A DNA stretch of 64,000 nt from Antilocapra americana (GCA_007570785.1 ML664199.1:22527907-22591906); one strand, 5' to 3'. Positions 33,150-46,139 are shown, counted from the first letter of the stretch. The notes: generated from the sequence alone by a model not told the origin. A program made the numbers and translations.

Positions 33150-35505
33150 TACGCCATAACCATGCATAACACATAGCAATTGCTTACTTTCAGCATTTGC
33201 ACATAAACTATCTAGTATGTCTAGTCTGTTTTTTTTCTGGATTTATCTTATTTCCCTAATAAACGTATAGGTCTTTTGAAGTCAAACACTATGCCATATG
33301 CTCCTTCAGTATTCCTTCAAGGACCTGTTGTGTGCCAGATTCAGGGCAAACATGCAGTTAATAATTATCACACTGGAATGTAAATAATGCATAGCTCTGT
33401 ATTTAACTTTCTCCTAAGAAAAGCAAAGATACAGAACATTATGGTGAAGTTTGCTTCTGTCCTCTGCATGGGGACCCCCTATAATCAAGTGGTTTGCCTG
33501 TCTCCACATGGGAACCTGGTGAGGGAAAGATACTACCGAATCTAAGAAGCAACTTAAACTGTTGTACCATGAAGCAGAATATTCAGGAAGCTTGCTTTCG
33601 CGTCATGTGTGAAGCAAGAGGAAAGAACAATGGTTATGCTTCCAAAACACTGAACTCAGAGAGGCTAGCAAACCCACAAGCTCCTGAAGAGGTCAGGACT
33701 GGAAGTGCACAGACACAGCTGTCACCTGCTACTTCAGATTCCACCACGCCACCCACATCTCTTGGTATCACACCAAGGAAAGGAGTACTTACTCAGATGG
33801 CAGAAGAGACAGGTTACCAAAAAAAAAAAAAATCTGGATCTCTCTGATTCCTCTCACCCCCATACTTGAGCTCCTGCTTTGACAGAGAAAAGTCCACCCC
33901 AGAAATCCAATATTCATAAAGGATAGGAGAGATGGAACAGGATCTAGATCTCTTAGTTGCTGCTGGTTTCACTGCCCAGTAAGAATGGACAAAGAAGAGG
34001 ATACCAGTGATTCTGTGATGGGAGATCATGGCCCAATAGAAACAATCCTGGTGAGCAAAAAGGAAGGCTGGGCTCTGCCTTCTAGCTGTGTGGTCACTGG
34101 CAACCTGCTCAACCTACCAGCGGAAGTCTCAGCAGGCACCAGCTGTTCTCTCAAAGAGTTTTAACAGAAAAGAACACATGAAAGCACTTTTACAAAGATT
34201 TTGGGCAGATAATGGGACCAATGAGGAAGAGCAAAAGGCCTAGCATCAGCAGGACGTCTTTAGCACTCATAGGTCTGAATGGGGCCGAATGGAGCAAAGG
34301 GGTTGCTGGAAAGTGGCAGAAAGTGTAGGTGTGGAAAAGAGGTCACCCATAGCAATGTGGCCATAGAAAGAGGTCACCCACAGCAATGTGGCCATAGAGG
34401 AACACAGGCTGTACCAACACCACATGGGTAGCAATGAATCCCAACCTCTGGCTCCTGGTGCACCCCCATCTAATGTCAGGGCCAGAAGACAAGGGCAATT
34501 TGATCAGGGGTCCTTTGAGGTCAGCTGACCAGGGCCAAGAGCCAGGAAAGCAACATGGGAATGACCTGGAAGAGAAAATGGATGAAGAGTCTCCATCTTT
34601 GTGCCTCATTTTCTCCTTTGTCACAGAGGAATAATTATGCAGCCCCACCTACCACCCAGGTCCTCCTAAGGACTGCACATAATGGTAGCTGGGAATGCAC
34701 TTCCATAAAGTTTCCAACTCACCGCAGAGGCTGCATTGGTGAAGCACCGTTTCTGCTCTCGGTGGAGCCCTCTCCCCGTGCCCACGCCCAGGCCAGGGGA
34801 GGCATCTCCACTCCCAACCAGAGCCAGAATGATGTGAACAGAGCAGCACAGGGCTCTGCAGGTGGCAGGGGGAGGGGGAAGCTGCACACGCAAGGCAATA
34901 ATAGAGACTGGATTGTTTATGCTTGTGGGAAAGGGCGCATGAATATGGATAAAACCCTGTGCGCATTTTGCTAATTACCCAGCATCACTGTTAAAGGAGA
35001 AAAGAGCCCACTGCAGATTTTCAAGCCAATTCCACCCCACGGAGCCCGCCCCCACCTATGTACACCCAGACAAATCACCGTTGCCGCCATCACCACACCA
35101 CCATTTTCTCTCCTCTCATGCACATAGCTGACAATGCTCCCCTGAATACGAACCACAAGGACCCATTTGAGTTAAATCTGAATTGACAGAAGATTCCCAT
35201 TCTGCATCACAACAGAGAGCTCAAGGAAGAAAGTCTCAGTCCTTGATTCTAGTTGGCAGGAGCTTTTCCTACAATATCCGGAGTCAAAGCAACCTTATAA
35301 GCTCCAAAGGCAAAGACATGGGTGAACCAAGGAGGGGAAGGCAGTGGAGAGACAAAGAATCACAATTAAATGGGAAGCCAAAATGCAGGGGAATAAAGGA
35401 AAAAAAAAAAAAAAACTCAGTCTTCAGCTCCCAGTATCAGTTAAAGTCTCTTTTCTTTATCTGCTTAAAATGGCTAAACTTACTGGCCAGACATTTGGAG
35501 TTGAG
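33150..35505. other. Unique block
   Basis: No gene recognised. It contains a short tandem duplication at about 34338-34398. Overlapping frames at 34343-34974 on both strands reflect GC-richer DNA. The frame at 33494-33847 (117 codons) has no known domain and ends in a poly-Lys run from an A tract. Confidence 0.5.
34338..34398 (+). repeat. Two-copy tandem repeat, unit about 30 bp
   Basis: The block agaggtcacccatagcaatg...gccatag occurs twice in succession with one visible substitution (cccatagc versus cccacagc). Confidence 0.85.
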
Positions 35506-35521
35506 TAGACCCAACTCTAGG

Positions 35522-35741
35522 ACTTCCCTCATAGTTCAGCAGGGAAAGAATCTGCCTGCAATACAGGAAATACAGGAGATTTCGATCCCTAGGTTGGGAA
35601 GATCCCCTGGAGTAAGAAATAACTACCCATTTCAGTATTCTTGCCTGAAAAATCCCATGGACAGAGGAGCTGGGCAAGCTACAGTCCAACGGGTCACAAA
35701 AACTCAGACACGACTGAGCAACTAAGCACAGCACACAGCAC
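35522..35741 (+). mobile_element. Bov-tA SINE, plus orientation
   Basis: It starts gacttccctcatagttcagc, has a B-box-like tttcgatccc, and ends gacacgactgagcaactaag with a cacagcacacagcac tail. A 15-bp duplication with one mismatch (agacccaactctagg at 35507-35521, agacccaaccctagg at 35742-35756) delimits it. Confidence 0.93.
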
Positions 35742-36129
35742 AGACCCAACCCTAGGGAAAGAAAAGATGGTGGATTCTGACCTGTCTCCAGGCAACTCCA
35801 GGGCTTTTCTCAGAGAGCCAGTGCCAGGAAGATGTCTGCTCACTCGTCCTTGAAAATCAGCAGGGATGTGCAGTTGGAAAAGGCCTGCTCAGGATGGACA
35901 CTTGGAGGGAGAATCTCAAACCAGCTGGCCTGGTCCCTGAAGTCCACCACCAAAAACTGCCAGGGGACATGCTCCTTTTAGCTCAAGATCAACCAAGCTA
36001 AAGAGCCAGCCATAAGCACTGCTGTCTTGAGCTACACAACTTCAGGGCAATAATAAAGGCATGACCTTTCTGCTTCATTCCTTGCATGTATTCTCCTCTG
36101 CAAGAAAGTCAGCAGCAGAGGTACTAGAA

Positions 36130-36245
36130 AGACACTTGGCTGCAAGTCTGGAAACCTAGATACTTATACTGGCTCGTCCCATGCAGTTGTGTGACTGTGA
36201 GTGAGACATTTAGCCTTTCTGAGCCTCAGTCTCACAGTTCTATTC
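36130..36245 (+). repeat. MIR-like fragment
   Basis: ttgtgtgactgtgagtgaga followed by catttagcctttctgagcct matches the MIR middle region (gtgaccttgggcaagtcacttaacc). Confidence 0.65.
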
Positions 36246-36324
36246 ACCTGGGGCGGGGGGGAAACTGGCTTAAAAACTCGCATAGTTTTCAACTTCAAAA
36301 ATTCTGTGAATAACAACACCAAAA

Positions 36325-36505
36325 GGTAACATGGACTGAGCTCTTCTTTAATGCCAGGCACTACTGTGCATAATTTAACTCATTTCTCAATAGCCTTATA
36401 AGTGTTATTATCCTCATTCAATATATAAGAAAGCTGAGAAAGAGTGGTTAAGTCATTTTTCTGAGTTGGTAAGTGATCAGGTGGGGATCTGAACCCTATG
36501 AGAGC
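36325..36505 (+). repeat. MIR SINE remnant
   Basis: ctgagctcttctttaatgcc, aggcactactgtgcataatt, ttatcctcattcaatatata, aagtgatcaggtggggatct: MIR core order, old copy. Confidence 0.75.
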
Positions 36506-37156
36506 ATATCGATGGTACAGCATTTCAATGAAAGCCATGGGCTGTTCGTCCACATACTATTCTGCCTAGGCTAAAGACTTTCTAATCTAGTGCTTCTTCC
36601 CCTACGCCAAACAGCTTCTAGTAAGTTTCCTGAAGGAATTCTGTCTCCAGATTAGACTCGGAAAAACCAAGAAGGGGGAATATGACCTCAGATTTCCAAA
36701 CAAGTTCTGATGATTGTTCCATCTTCAGTGGGCTGATATGGGCAAATGGAACTTCTGGTTTCTGGTTCAAGCACACAGATTCCACATAATAGATGCTCAG
36801 TAAACATGGCATACATATTGTACACAACAGATGCTTGACAAAAGCTTAGCATGATGCCACACATACTAAGGGCTCTACAGAGTCCTGGCACTGAGATTAG
36901 GAAGCATGGCAGAGACTATGAGTTGGAGTGGATGGGAAAGTTACCTAAACAGTATCAAAAAATAAAATAGTAGCTTCAACCCAGAGGGTCCCTCTCCCAT
37001 GTCAGCTCCACCACTACCTCCACCAGCACTACCCAGCAAAATCCACAGTACCGCCATGTGCCTGAGGGGAAATGTGTCTTCTAAAAGGAAAGTGTCCTTG
37101 AGCCTGGGCTTCCTGCCATATTTCTGCCTTGGACTTTGCATCTAACTTTTTAATGC

Positions 37157-37181
37157 GGGGGGGGGGGGGGGGGGGGGCGGG
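37157..37181 (+). repeat. Poly-G run
   Basis: About 21 consecutive G, then c and ggg. Runs of G this long are rare in mammalian DNA and are prone both to quadruplex formation and to sequencing length error. Confidence 0.9.
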
Positions 37182-37184
37182 CAG

Positions 37185-38375
37185 GAGCTGATTGGATTAT
37201 AGGAATACAAATGGATTAATTTGGGGTGGATTAGATACATCACAAAACATAAGTTTGACTTGCATTAACATAAAAATGTCATAAAAATGTAGATGCTGAG
37301 ACAGAGCTTATTTGTGATGCTGCTAATGCATTGTTACTCCAGCAAAAGATGTACACAATATTTACACCGTATCTGACCACATAAAACATGCCATATACAT
37401 ACACAATTTTTCATTATGTAGACGGAAGAGAGCCAGAGGGCCCTTCAGAATTCCAATTCTTGAGCTCCTGATTTTCCCTTCTTTTTTTTTAATCTTTTTT
37501 CCCTTTTCTAGAAACAAATACAGTTTTAAACCATCATTCCTGTATTTTCAACAGTTAATATTTCATATCGTGACATCTCTACTCAGAGGTAACAGGTTTA
37601 GTTGATTACTATTTGTTTATAGAGTCAGAGAAACCTGCAATCACAGGGAACATGGAAGGATTGCAATTAGATCTATTGGCTGAGAGCTGCACCTTGCCGA
37701 CCCACGGTTTAATGGTTAGCGCTATCAGAAAGAAAATGCCTACTGACAGCTGGCACATCTGCACATAATAACATGGGCAGAACTGACATGGCCACTGAAG
37801 GCTGCTGCTCTGCTCTGTACCCAGAAGCTGAAAACAGATCATGCTTTTTAATAGTGCATCAACACGTTTCTTCTGAATTAGCATAATCATGTGAGTTCTG
37901 GGAGGAAGCGGACACATCTTGGCTAAGCTGCTGTGAATTTTTTAAATTATCCAAATAAAAGAGGATTTTTTCCCCCACAAACCTGAGTCTATACTCAGCT
38001 TCTAGTTTATTAAAAAGGGAAAGGACAGGAAGAGAGCGTTTGAAGGAAAAGGGTTAATCTAAGTGTTTTTAATAAAACACTCAATGTCCCATATGTGACA
38101 GCAGAGACACACAACACCTGAGGCAGGAGGGGCAAGGGTAGGGAGGGTGGGGAATAATAGTTAGCATAAGTACACAAACAGGATTCTATCAAAGTGGAAA
38201 TGACAATGTTCACTATGTGCCTGTAGCTGCATAAAGAATCTACAGAACCCATCACCTCCACAGGCCAAAACTTCTCTCTCCAAGCACCCAGCTCTTCTTT
38301 CTCCACCAATCACTTTAGAGATTCCCAAACAATCAGGACTGAGCAGCTCAGCTGGGAACTCTATCAGATATAGTG
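37185..38375. other. Unique AT-rich block
   Basis: No recognised repeat or gene. The segment at about 37660-37920 is repeat-free and could be a conserved non-coding element, but nothing in a single sequence proves it. Confidence 0.4.
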
Positions 38376-38377
38376 GT

Positions 38378-38598
38378 GAAAGTGAAAGTGAAAATGTTAG
38401 CCACTCAGTCATGTCCAACTCTTTGCAACCCCATAGGCTTTAGCCAGCCAGGCTCCTCTGTCCATGGGTTTCTCCAGGCAAGAATACCAGAGTGATAGCC
38501 ATTCCTTTCTCCAAGGGATCTTCTCAATCCAGAGATCGAACACCGGTCTCCTGCATTGCAGGCTGATTCTTTACCATCTGAGCCACCAGAGAAGCCCA
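38378..38598 (-). mobile_element. Bov-tA SINE
   Basis: Complete order with a gaaagtgaaagtgaaaatg-like tail side at the left, the BovA core catgtccaactctttgcaac, and a tRNA head at the right (gggcttctctggtggctcag on the minus strand). Confidence 0.92.
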
Positions 38599-38924
38599 GA
38601 TGAGCACTAAAGAGCAAGTCAGCAAATCCCGAGGCTGCCCTGGAACAGGAAAGGGTGTTCAGGGTCCTGGTGGCCTCTACTCCTAAACAGGGGCATACAG
38701 AAATCATAGTTTCCCTTTCTGTAGCCAACTTCTGTGAGACTCAGGCTGCACCAGCCTGCATAGAAACTTTCTGAGAATTAGAGAAAAAGGCACTCAATCT
38801 TGGCAGACTAGTTAGAACAAGGCAGCTCATTCAGTGGGAGAAAAAAAAAAAAAACAATAAGTAAATGAAAAAAAAATAAATGAAGAGTAAGAAGAAAATA
38901 TTTAAAGAACATAAAAACCCTCTG

Positions 38925-39140
38925 TGTGTGATTGATTGAATAAATTTCAAAACATATACATGGTGAAGTACTATGCAACTATCAAGAAACAAGCAAGCAA
39001 AAAAGGGAGATCTATATGAACTGGTGTAAAATGATTTCCAACATTTATTATTCAAGGAAACAGAAAAATACAAAAGGCAATGTTCTGCATGCTATCTTTT
39101 ACGCAAAATTGGGGAGGAAATAAATCATACACAAATTTTT
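38925..39140 (+). repeat. Old L1 (L1M-type) 3' fragment
   Basis: The phrases acatggtgaagtactatgca, gatctatatgaactggtgta and gctatcttttacgcaaaatt follow the ORF2 end and 3' region of old L1M families (the tatgcagctatcaaaaag ... gatctatatgtactgat order). Confidence 0.65.
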
Positions 39141-39784
39141 TTTTCTTTTTTTCCAAAAAGAAACATAGGGAAATCAAGTTAGAAAACAATGAAATCAGTT
39201 ACCTATCACTCCCAACTAAAAGAGATCAAGAAGTTCCTTGAAGAAATGGAAGATAAAAAGATTGAGAGAGAGAAGATACAACAAGATTCCAGAATATCCT
39301 CTTAATCACAAAGTAAGAAAGTGCTTTTAAAAATGACGATGGCATGTTTGAAAAGCATAGGAGCTGCTTTTTTTCTATACTGAAGTATAGAAGCAGCTCC
39401 CCACTGGCCAATATCTGATAATTTGAGAACCAAAATAAATAACAGATTATAAACCATTGGAAAGAAAGAATGAATCCATGAGTCAATATTGATTAGAAAA
39501 AGTTGAATAAGAAAATGAAAGAAACTTGAGGGTTCCTCCTTTCAATAGAATGCTGACCAATAAATGTAGAGGGAGTGGTAGATTGCAAAATTGCCGTATC
39601 TAGTCATCGGTAAGCAAGAGTTGTCAATGGATATAAAACCTTGAGGTCCAAATTTAATGAGTTGCAAGATAGTTACATACTCAGAGTGGGTCCCCAACAA
39701 TGTTTATTAGTTACAAGGGTAAAAACAGTAACGGTGCAATGGAGAAACCAGACAATACTTTGATCAGATATCAAAGCATTAGTT

Positions 39785-39968
39785 TCTCAGTCATGTCTGA
39801 CTCTTTGTAACCCTATGGACTATAGCCCACCAGGTTCCTCTGTCCATGGGATTCCCCAGGAAAGAATACTGGAGTGGGTTGCTATTTCTTTCTCCAGGGG
39901 ATCTTCCCAATCCAAGGATCGAACCTAGGTCTCCTGCATTGTAGGTAGATTCTTTACCGCCTGAGTCA
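39785..39968 (-). mobile_element. Bov-tA SINE
   Basis: The BovA core is cagtcatgtctgactctttg. The B-box region reads ggatcgaacctagg. The tRNA head is cut short after ctttaccgcctgagtc, lacking the terminal ccaccagggaagccc. Confidence 0.9.
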
Positions 39969-39974
39969 AAACTT

Positions 39975-40915
39975 AATATCAACAGTAAGGGTTGCACATC
40001 ATGTGTCTCTGAAAGTGTTAATCTGAGAAGTATATGTACACAACATCCTCTGTAAAATTCTGGCCAAGAAGGCATAACCTGAACCTAAACCATGAGGAAG
40101 TATCCGATAAGTTCAATGAGGAATGTTCTATAAAATAACTGGTGTACATTCTTCAAAAATATCAATGTAATGAAAGACAAAATAGCATCAAAGTACTGCT
40201 TTCAATTAAAAAAGAAGAAAAGAGACATGACAACTAAACACAATTCATGAGACTGGACTGGATCCTGTAACTGAGGTAAAAATAATGCTATGAAGGACAT
40301 TATTGATATAATTAGCAAAAACTGAATATGGACTGTAGATTAGATAAAAGCATTACTTTGCTTTCTTATTATTTGATTAAATTCCCTATTATTTGATGAC
40401 CGTATTACTTGAAAGAAGAACTTTGTTCATAAGAAATATATATTGAAACATTAAGGCACAGAGTATGATACCTACTCTCACATGATTTAGGAAGCGCTAC
40501 CTATGATAAATTGATATACAACCAGGGAGTCAAACATTAAAAACCAGTGAATAAATAAAAGACATATTTTTCTCTGTAATGTTCTTGCATCTTTTCTCTA
40601 AGTTCAAAATTATTTCAAACTAAGATATTTTCAAGCTAGGAGAGCTTGAAGAAAAAGAGCCCCCTCTATAGCGCCCAAGCTAGAACCAGCACTAGCACCC
40701 TTGAATTTCACTACCACATACCTCTTCAGTCAAGAGCCCTCTCCTGGAGCAAATCTCTCATAGTCATACCCAGTAGCCCTAGGGAGGGGCACCTCCACCG
40801 TCCAATAAACCCTCTACTTGAGCTTCTCTGAATCTCTCTGTTCTTTACAATTAAATGACTCCTGACCAGTTAATCCTCAACCTATCAGAGAGAGGGAGCA
40901 GCACTAGCAAAGGCC
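39975..40915. other. Unique AT-rich block
   Basis: No gene recognised. The end (about 40800-40855, aataaaccctctacttgagc) vaguely resembles an LTR polyadenylation region but is too short to call. Confidence 0.4.
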
Positions 40916-40917
40916 TT

Positions 40918-41117
40918 GAGTCCTTAAGTCGTCTGCGACTCTTGCGACCCCATGGACTGTAGTTGGCAGGCTCCTCTGTCCATGGGATTCTCCAGGCAAG
41001 AATACTGGAGTGGGTCTCCGTGCCCTTCTCCAGGGGATCTTCCCAACCCAGGAATTGAACCCAGGTCTCCCATACTGCAGGCAGATTTTTTACCAACTGA
41101 GCTACAAGAGAAGCCCC
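40918..41117 (-). mobile_element. Bov-tA SINE
   Basis: The BovA core is cgactcttgcgaccccatgg and the tRNA head, gggcttctcttgtagctcag on the minus strand, is complete. Confidence 0.92.
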
Positions 41118-41174
41118 ATGGTTGTACATGTCTCCTCTACTCTGGGAACTTTCGATGGCTGTATGCGTACATGC

Positions 41175-41262
41175 CTGTGTGTGTGCTAAGTCCCCTCAGT
41201 CATGTCCAACTCTTTGAGACCCTATAGATGTAGCCCATTAGGCTCCTCTGTTGATGGTTGCA
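41175..41262 (-). mobile_element. BovA fragment
   Basis: gtgtgctaagtcccctcagt to ggctcctctgttgatgg is the first ~85 bp of a BovA unit. It lies only ~60 bp from the previous Bov-tA in the same orientation. Confidence 0.85.
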
Positions 41263-41264
41263 AC

Positions 41265-42925
41265 CATGTCTTATTCATCCTTACATCCCAAGTGACTGAC
41301 ACACAGAAGATGCTTAACAAATATTTCAGTGCTGAGCGGAGTTAGGCTATGTTGACTATGGGGATTTATACTACCATCAGTGTTAACAAGTCAAGGGAGC
41401 ACACTCCACAAAAGGCTTCTCAACCATGCTCATGCCAGCACTCTCTCCCCAGACATGTGCCAGGAAAATGCTGACATGATGAACACCAGCATTATGTCTC
41501 CACCTGATGGCTTAGACACTACTTTGGTGGGTTTGCTGTATTTTAAACTAAGTGTGAAGGTGAAAAACAGGTAGAGAGGAACTCGAGCCTCCCTGCAACT
41601 ATTTACCCTATACCTGGGTAGCAAGCACATCAACAAAACAGTATAAGCTTTCCAGAAATTGGAGAAGAGAAGAAGCAGGTTAGTATCCTTGCAGATCCCC
41701 CCACCCAAAGAATTACTGCCCTATAATTACAAAGAAGAGTTCCAGTTCCCACAGACTATCAGAAATTCCTGAGCTCTAATTACAATCATTAAGACTATCG
41801 AGTCCTTCAGATTCTCATTCTAACCAGGCTTGACCAGTGTAGGTAAACCCCATACTCACAATGGCCCACAAAGAGTAGAAGAAAAAACAGTAATGGGCCA
41901 CAAAAGTAAGCTTCTCCATCCAACTGAGGCCTTTCCTTGAGATTCCTTTACAAGTTCCTAGTTTCAAGCTTTGCAGGAGTTAATAAAAACAATGAGAGTC
42001 TAGATAGAAGGAATGGTTCTTAAAGAAGAATCTGGAATTGACAAGACCAGAAATAACACAAGTCAACCCTATTTCAACAAAGATATGTCACTACAAATTT
42101 GACTGGACCAAAGGCAACTAATTTTACTACCCACCGAGAGAGAAGAAACAAGCCAGTCTCAAGTAAAAATTCTCCTGGCTGAAGACAAAATGCTTTTTCT
42201 ATCACTATTTAAACCATTTTGAGGTTACACAGTAGTTACTACTTTCGCAAGTAGATAAAGAAACCTCCTAAGACAGTTTTAGAATCCATCTGCATGATAA
42301 ATGGATGTTTTCCAAAATCTAGAACCCAGGAAGTGAATCCAAGTGAGAAGGACATTATAGTGGTCTTGAAAAGTTGAGTTATTCAGAGAGCTCTGTCAAA
42401 ACACCTAGTTCCTGCTGGGATAGTTTTAGGGGAAATTCTTAATTGGATGGAGGAAAAGACACGTCCATGGAGCCTTTAATAGAGCTAAAACCTCCTTGGA
42501 ATACCTCTGCCACCAACTCTGGCTTGTCACCTGAGGGGAAGGAAAGCCTCAACAGAATAAAGAATGAATAGACCCTAACAGTGATTTTGATGAAAAACTA
42601 ATTAGGAATATAACAAGGAGATTATTAATTCCTGCCAGAATCAAAATTACAGACCTTATCATGTTGGAAACACGAGCATTAGAAAAGAACAACTCTCAGA
42701 CCACACTTTGAAAACTGCCACCTGGAAGGGAGTGAATGATGAATCTGAATGCCCTGAAGGGAATGGGAGACAAACAGGAAGATTTCGTGCTAAAGAGACT
42801 ATGCCACCCAGACTTCTGAGAAGTTGTGGGAGTAAGAGGTCCTTAAGCTATTTAGATGATCTGGAGTGACAAAGGGTAGAATCAGAGCTGGCATGAGGCA
42901 AAGGCTGACTCAGGGTGGAATACTG
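41265..42925. other. Unique block
   Basis: No gene recognised. A short cacacagaagatgcttaacaaatatt segment near 41300 resembles MIR/L2 3' ends but is too short to assign. Confidence 0.45.
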
Positions 42926-42929
42926 AGAA

Positions 42930-43165
42930 GAGGGATGGGAGGAGGGATAAATTAGGAGAATGGGATTAACAGATCCAAACAACTAAACATAAAATAGAGA
43001 AGCAACAAGGGTTTACCATATAGCACAGAGAGTTATACCCAATATCTTGTGATAATCTGTAACGGAATGTAATCTGAAAAAAAAAACCCCACAAATCACT
43101 ATGCTGTACACCTGAAACTAACACAATATTATAAATCAATTATACTTCAATCTAATTTAAAAAAT
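42930..43165 (+). repeat. L1 3' UTR fragment
   Basis: The sequence aaattaggagaatgggatta, accatatagcacagagagtt, atgctgtacacctgaaacta and acacaatattataaatcaat, closing in atacttcaatctaatttaaaa, is the conserved 3' end of artiodactyl-type L1 elements. It is 5'-truncated; a poly-A interruption lies at 43078-43086. Confidence 0.8.
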
Positions 43166-43169
43166 GAAA

Positions 43170-45140
43170 CATACACAGAAGGGAAATGGCCAGGGGAATC
43201 CCAATAGTGAAAGGAAAAGGAACTGCACTCCTCTTCAGGGTATCAGGAAAAGTATGCTTTTAGTTATGTCTTAAAGTTTTCCCAGAATTAAACTGAATAG
43301 GTTTCAGGGTTTTTTCCTATTCTTTTCTTTCTAACTATAAGGATATGTTGCAATTATATGTCTTATGAGATCTGATATAAATTTTATGGACTTTATTTCT
43401 AAGATGATAAACACTTGGGCTGATCTGATCTAGTCCTTAACCCCAGGGACATGAACAATAAGAGAATTCCCATTTCGCATTTGGGCAGGATATGTTCTAA
43501 GACGAAATCAGCGAGCCACTTCGTTAGCCACAGAGAGTCAGTCCCCTTTGAAGCTGGACCAGACACCAAGGAATCCTATATTGATGTTGGGTTCAGACCC
43601 CCACAAGGCAGCAGCCCCTTCTCACTATTCTGTCCTTGTGAGTCTCAGACACTGTATCTCTGTTTTTTAAGATCATTTGTAGTCTCCTCTCCTCCCCTGC
43701 CCCTATCAAGAGCTGGACGATGTTATAATTTTCTGTTACTAAAATTTTTATTTCTCTAAAGTGGTCATAAATGCTGGCTTGATGACAATCCAGAAATACT
43801 CCATATACTAAACACAAAAACTAGCTATGAAAATTGCTTGGTTTATTTTTGTTTATGTTATTGAGTTCTTGCAAATGACACAGCTGAATGTTTATCCTAC
43901 CATAAGGAAATGCATTTTGGTATTTGTATTTTTGTTTTTTTTGTTTCTTAGGGATTTTTTTTTAAGTTTTGCTTTAAAAGATAAGGGCATAAAGAGGGAA
44001 CTTAAACATGCGTATACCATATCACACACAAATGCGAGTATGCACACACATACACAAAATTTTATATTTGGGGAAAAGTTATTTCTATAGCCTTCCAGCA
44101 TTTTATTTTCTTCTCTTCTATCAACATTCAAATACATGAATTTATCAATATAAAGCACAAAATGAGACAGACTAGACTTCTCCCATTTTTTTCTATATCG
44201 CATTTAACTCTCTTCCTAAGATGGCTATAGGAGACCCCTGGGCCTTTACTCCACCCTCACGTAAGAGCTCTCCTTGGAAATGGCAGCCAGGGCAAGCTGG
44301 ACCAGAATGGATGAGGACAAACAGTTTCAGTGAGGAGCAAAACAAAGGGACTACAAGAGAAGGGCAGCTCTCATTAATACCATTAAGTTATATAAGACTT
44401 CTAAAATTATAGTGGCAATAGGCAATTTAACCACATTTCATGGAGACTGCTGTGAAATGGCAATTAAATCTAGATGAATAAGTAAAGCAAATAATGGAGA
44501 AATAAGATATGAGACATATGCATGTAAGATTCTTTATTTTGCAATCAGATATAATAAATGAGAGCTTTGGGACTTGGATAAATAATCTGAATTACGCACT
44601 TCTGAGACACTGTTGGAAGGCCAGTCTGCCCTGGACCTCAACTGAACCATGGTGGGGGCCTCACGTCTTCTCCTTGATGAGAAAGAGGAAAGAATGAGCT
44701 TCCACATCATCGTTTTATTCTCCTCTCTTTCCAACTCTGCAGGGTAAACAGGTGCTACATCAGGTTGTGTTTTCTTAAAAGACGTCCATTAGTCTCCAGG
44801 CCTCTGCAGCTCACAACACTGAGTGTTGTAAAGAGATGGCGGCTGGGCTTCCAAAAGTTGACAAAACCCATGGAAAAAAAAAACCCCGGCTGGATGTAGC
44901 TTTCTGGGGAGAACATGCAGTCGCAGCAGGGAGGGTCCTTTTGGACATTTTCTGAGTAATAAAAATGTGTTACATCATGAAAACAAACAGGCTTGGGAAG
45001 AAAAAAATCTTCACGGACCACAGCTCTCAAAGAAAAAGCACCAGCAATCGACAGCCCACACATCCATGAGCAGTTTCTATTTTTGCGGTTCCTGAGATTT
45101 TGATCACACGCCATTTTGAAAACATAAGTCTAATGAGGGC
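43170..45140. other. Unique block
   Basis: No gene or repeat recognised over 2 kb. The small tcacacacaaatgcgagtatg segment near 44030 is a degenerate CA stretch. The minus-strand frame at 44755-45114 (119 codons) has no known domain. Confidence 0.45.
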
Positions 45141-45149
45141 CTAACTACT

Positions 45150-45328
45150 GGACAGCATCATGTGGATCACAAAGAGCGTGGACTTTGGGTAAAATTAGGT
45201 TCAAATCCTGGCTCCTCCTTTCCCTGGTGGGCATCACCTATCCTGAGTTTCTATCTCCAAAGTAAAGACAAAATTATTGTGAGGATTAAAGGAACCCATG
45301 TATGCAGTAGGCTGTCAATAAGTACCTT
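45150..45328 (+). repeat. MIR SINE remnant
   Basis: aagagcgtggactttgggta, ggttcaaatcctggctcctc, ttgtgaggattaaaggaacc, gtaggctgtcaataagtacc: MIR order with a middle deletion. Confidence 0.75.
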
Positions 45329-45704
45329 CCTCTTGTGTTGAGTGAACAGAGCTTGTCTCTGGGAGGATTCTACCCTCCCAAAGGTGCCTATGATGCAAGC
45401 ACTAGAGTCAGGACTAGTTAACTAAGAAAAGGCACTAGGGATCTTCCCACAAAATAGAAACTGATGCTCAAACTGTAGAGTTAAGACACAGACACTGAAT
45501 CCTTTCCAATCATGGGACTGTGCCAGCCCCCTTAAGTGGAGCGTGTGTTTAGTGTTTGATGCTGGGCAAGACATGGAATGCTGCAGAGTTGGTTGGTTTG
45601 TTTCTCCTCGGTTTCTTTCTAATGTTACATTATATTTAAAATAAAAGCAGGAAAATCTCATGTTTAAAGTAGCTAACTAATTTTCTTGTTGTTTTTGTTT
45701 TCAT

Positions 45705-45790
45705 TTTCATTTTTTAAATTTATTTTTAATTGAAAGATAATTGCTTTACAATATTGTGTTGGTTTCTGCCAATAACATGAATCAATCATG
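45705..45790 (-). repeat. L1 3' end, minus strand
   Basis: tttattttTaattgaaagat, then ttgctttacaatattgtgtt and ggtttctgccaataacatga, is the reverse of the young bovine L1 3' terminus (tggcaaaaccaatacaatat). A BovA follows it immediately. Confidence 0.75.
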
Positions 45791-45792
45791 TT

Positions 45793-45932
45793 TTTTTGTT
45801 TTGTTGTCTAGTCACTAACTAGACTAAGTGTCCAACACTTCTGTGACCCTAAGACTGTAGCACGCCAAGCTTCTCTGTCCATGGGATTTTCCAGGCAAGA
45901 ATACTGGAGTGGGTTGCCATTTCCTTCTTCCT
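45793..45932 (-). mobile_element. BovA unit
   Basis: ttgttgtctagtcactaact to gccatttccttctt covers one BovA unit without the tRNA head, inserted in or beside the L1 3' end. Confidence 0.85.
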
Positions 45933-46139
45933 GAACCAAGTTATACAATATGCTATATTGCTACCATAATTTTCTCTTATAGAGCAATCTGGTAGCTTAC
46001 CCAAGAGTAGATTACCTTTAAGACAATTTCAGAACAGGCCCCCTCTAGTTTCAGTGTGTGTTCAGTGGATCCAAGTAGTTGTGTAAGGCTGAGCCAGGGG
46101 TGTGACCTTCAAATCACCTGACAGGCTGGCCTGTGGTAG

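Noticed and set aside
34343..34974. Overlapping frames of 100-139 codons on both strands
   Set aside because: Several frames are open at once in GC-richer DNA, and one covers a tandem repeat. No domain was recognised.
40640..40860. Possible LTR polyadenylation region (aataaaccctctacttgagc)
   Set aside because: Only the aataaa and a pyrimidine-rich follow-up look LTR-like. No partner LTR, primer-binding site or internal region was seen.
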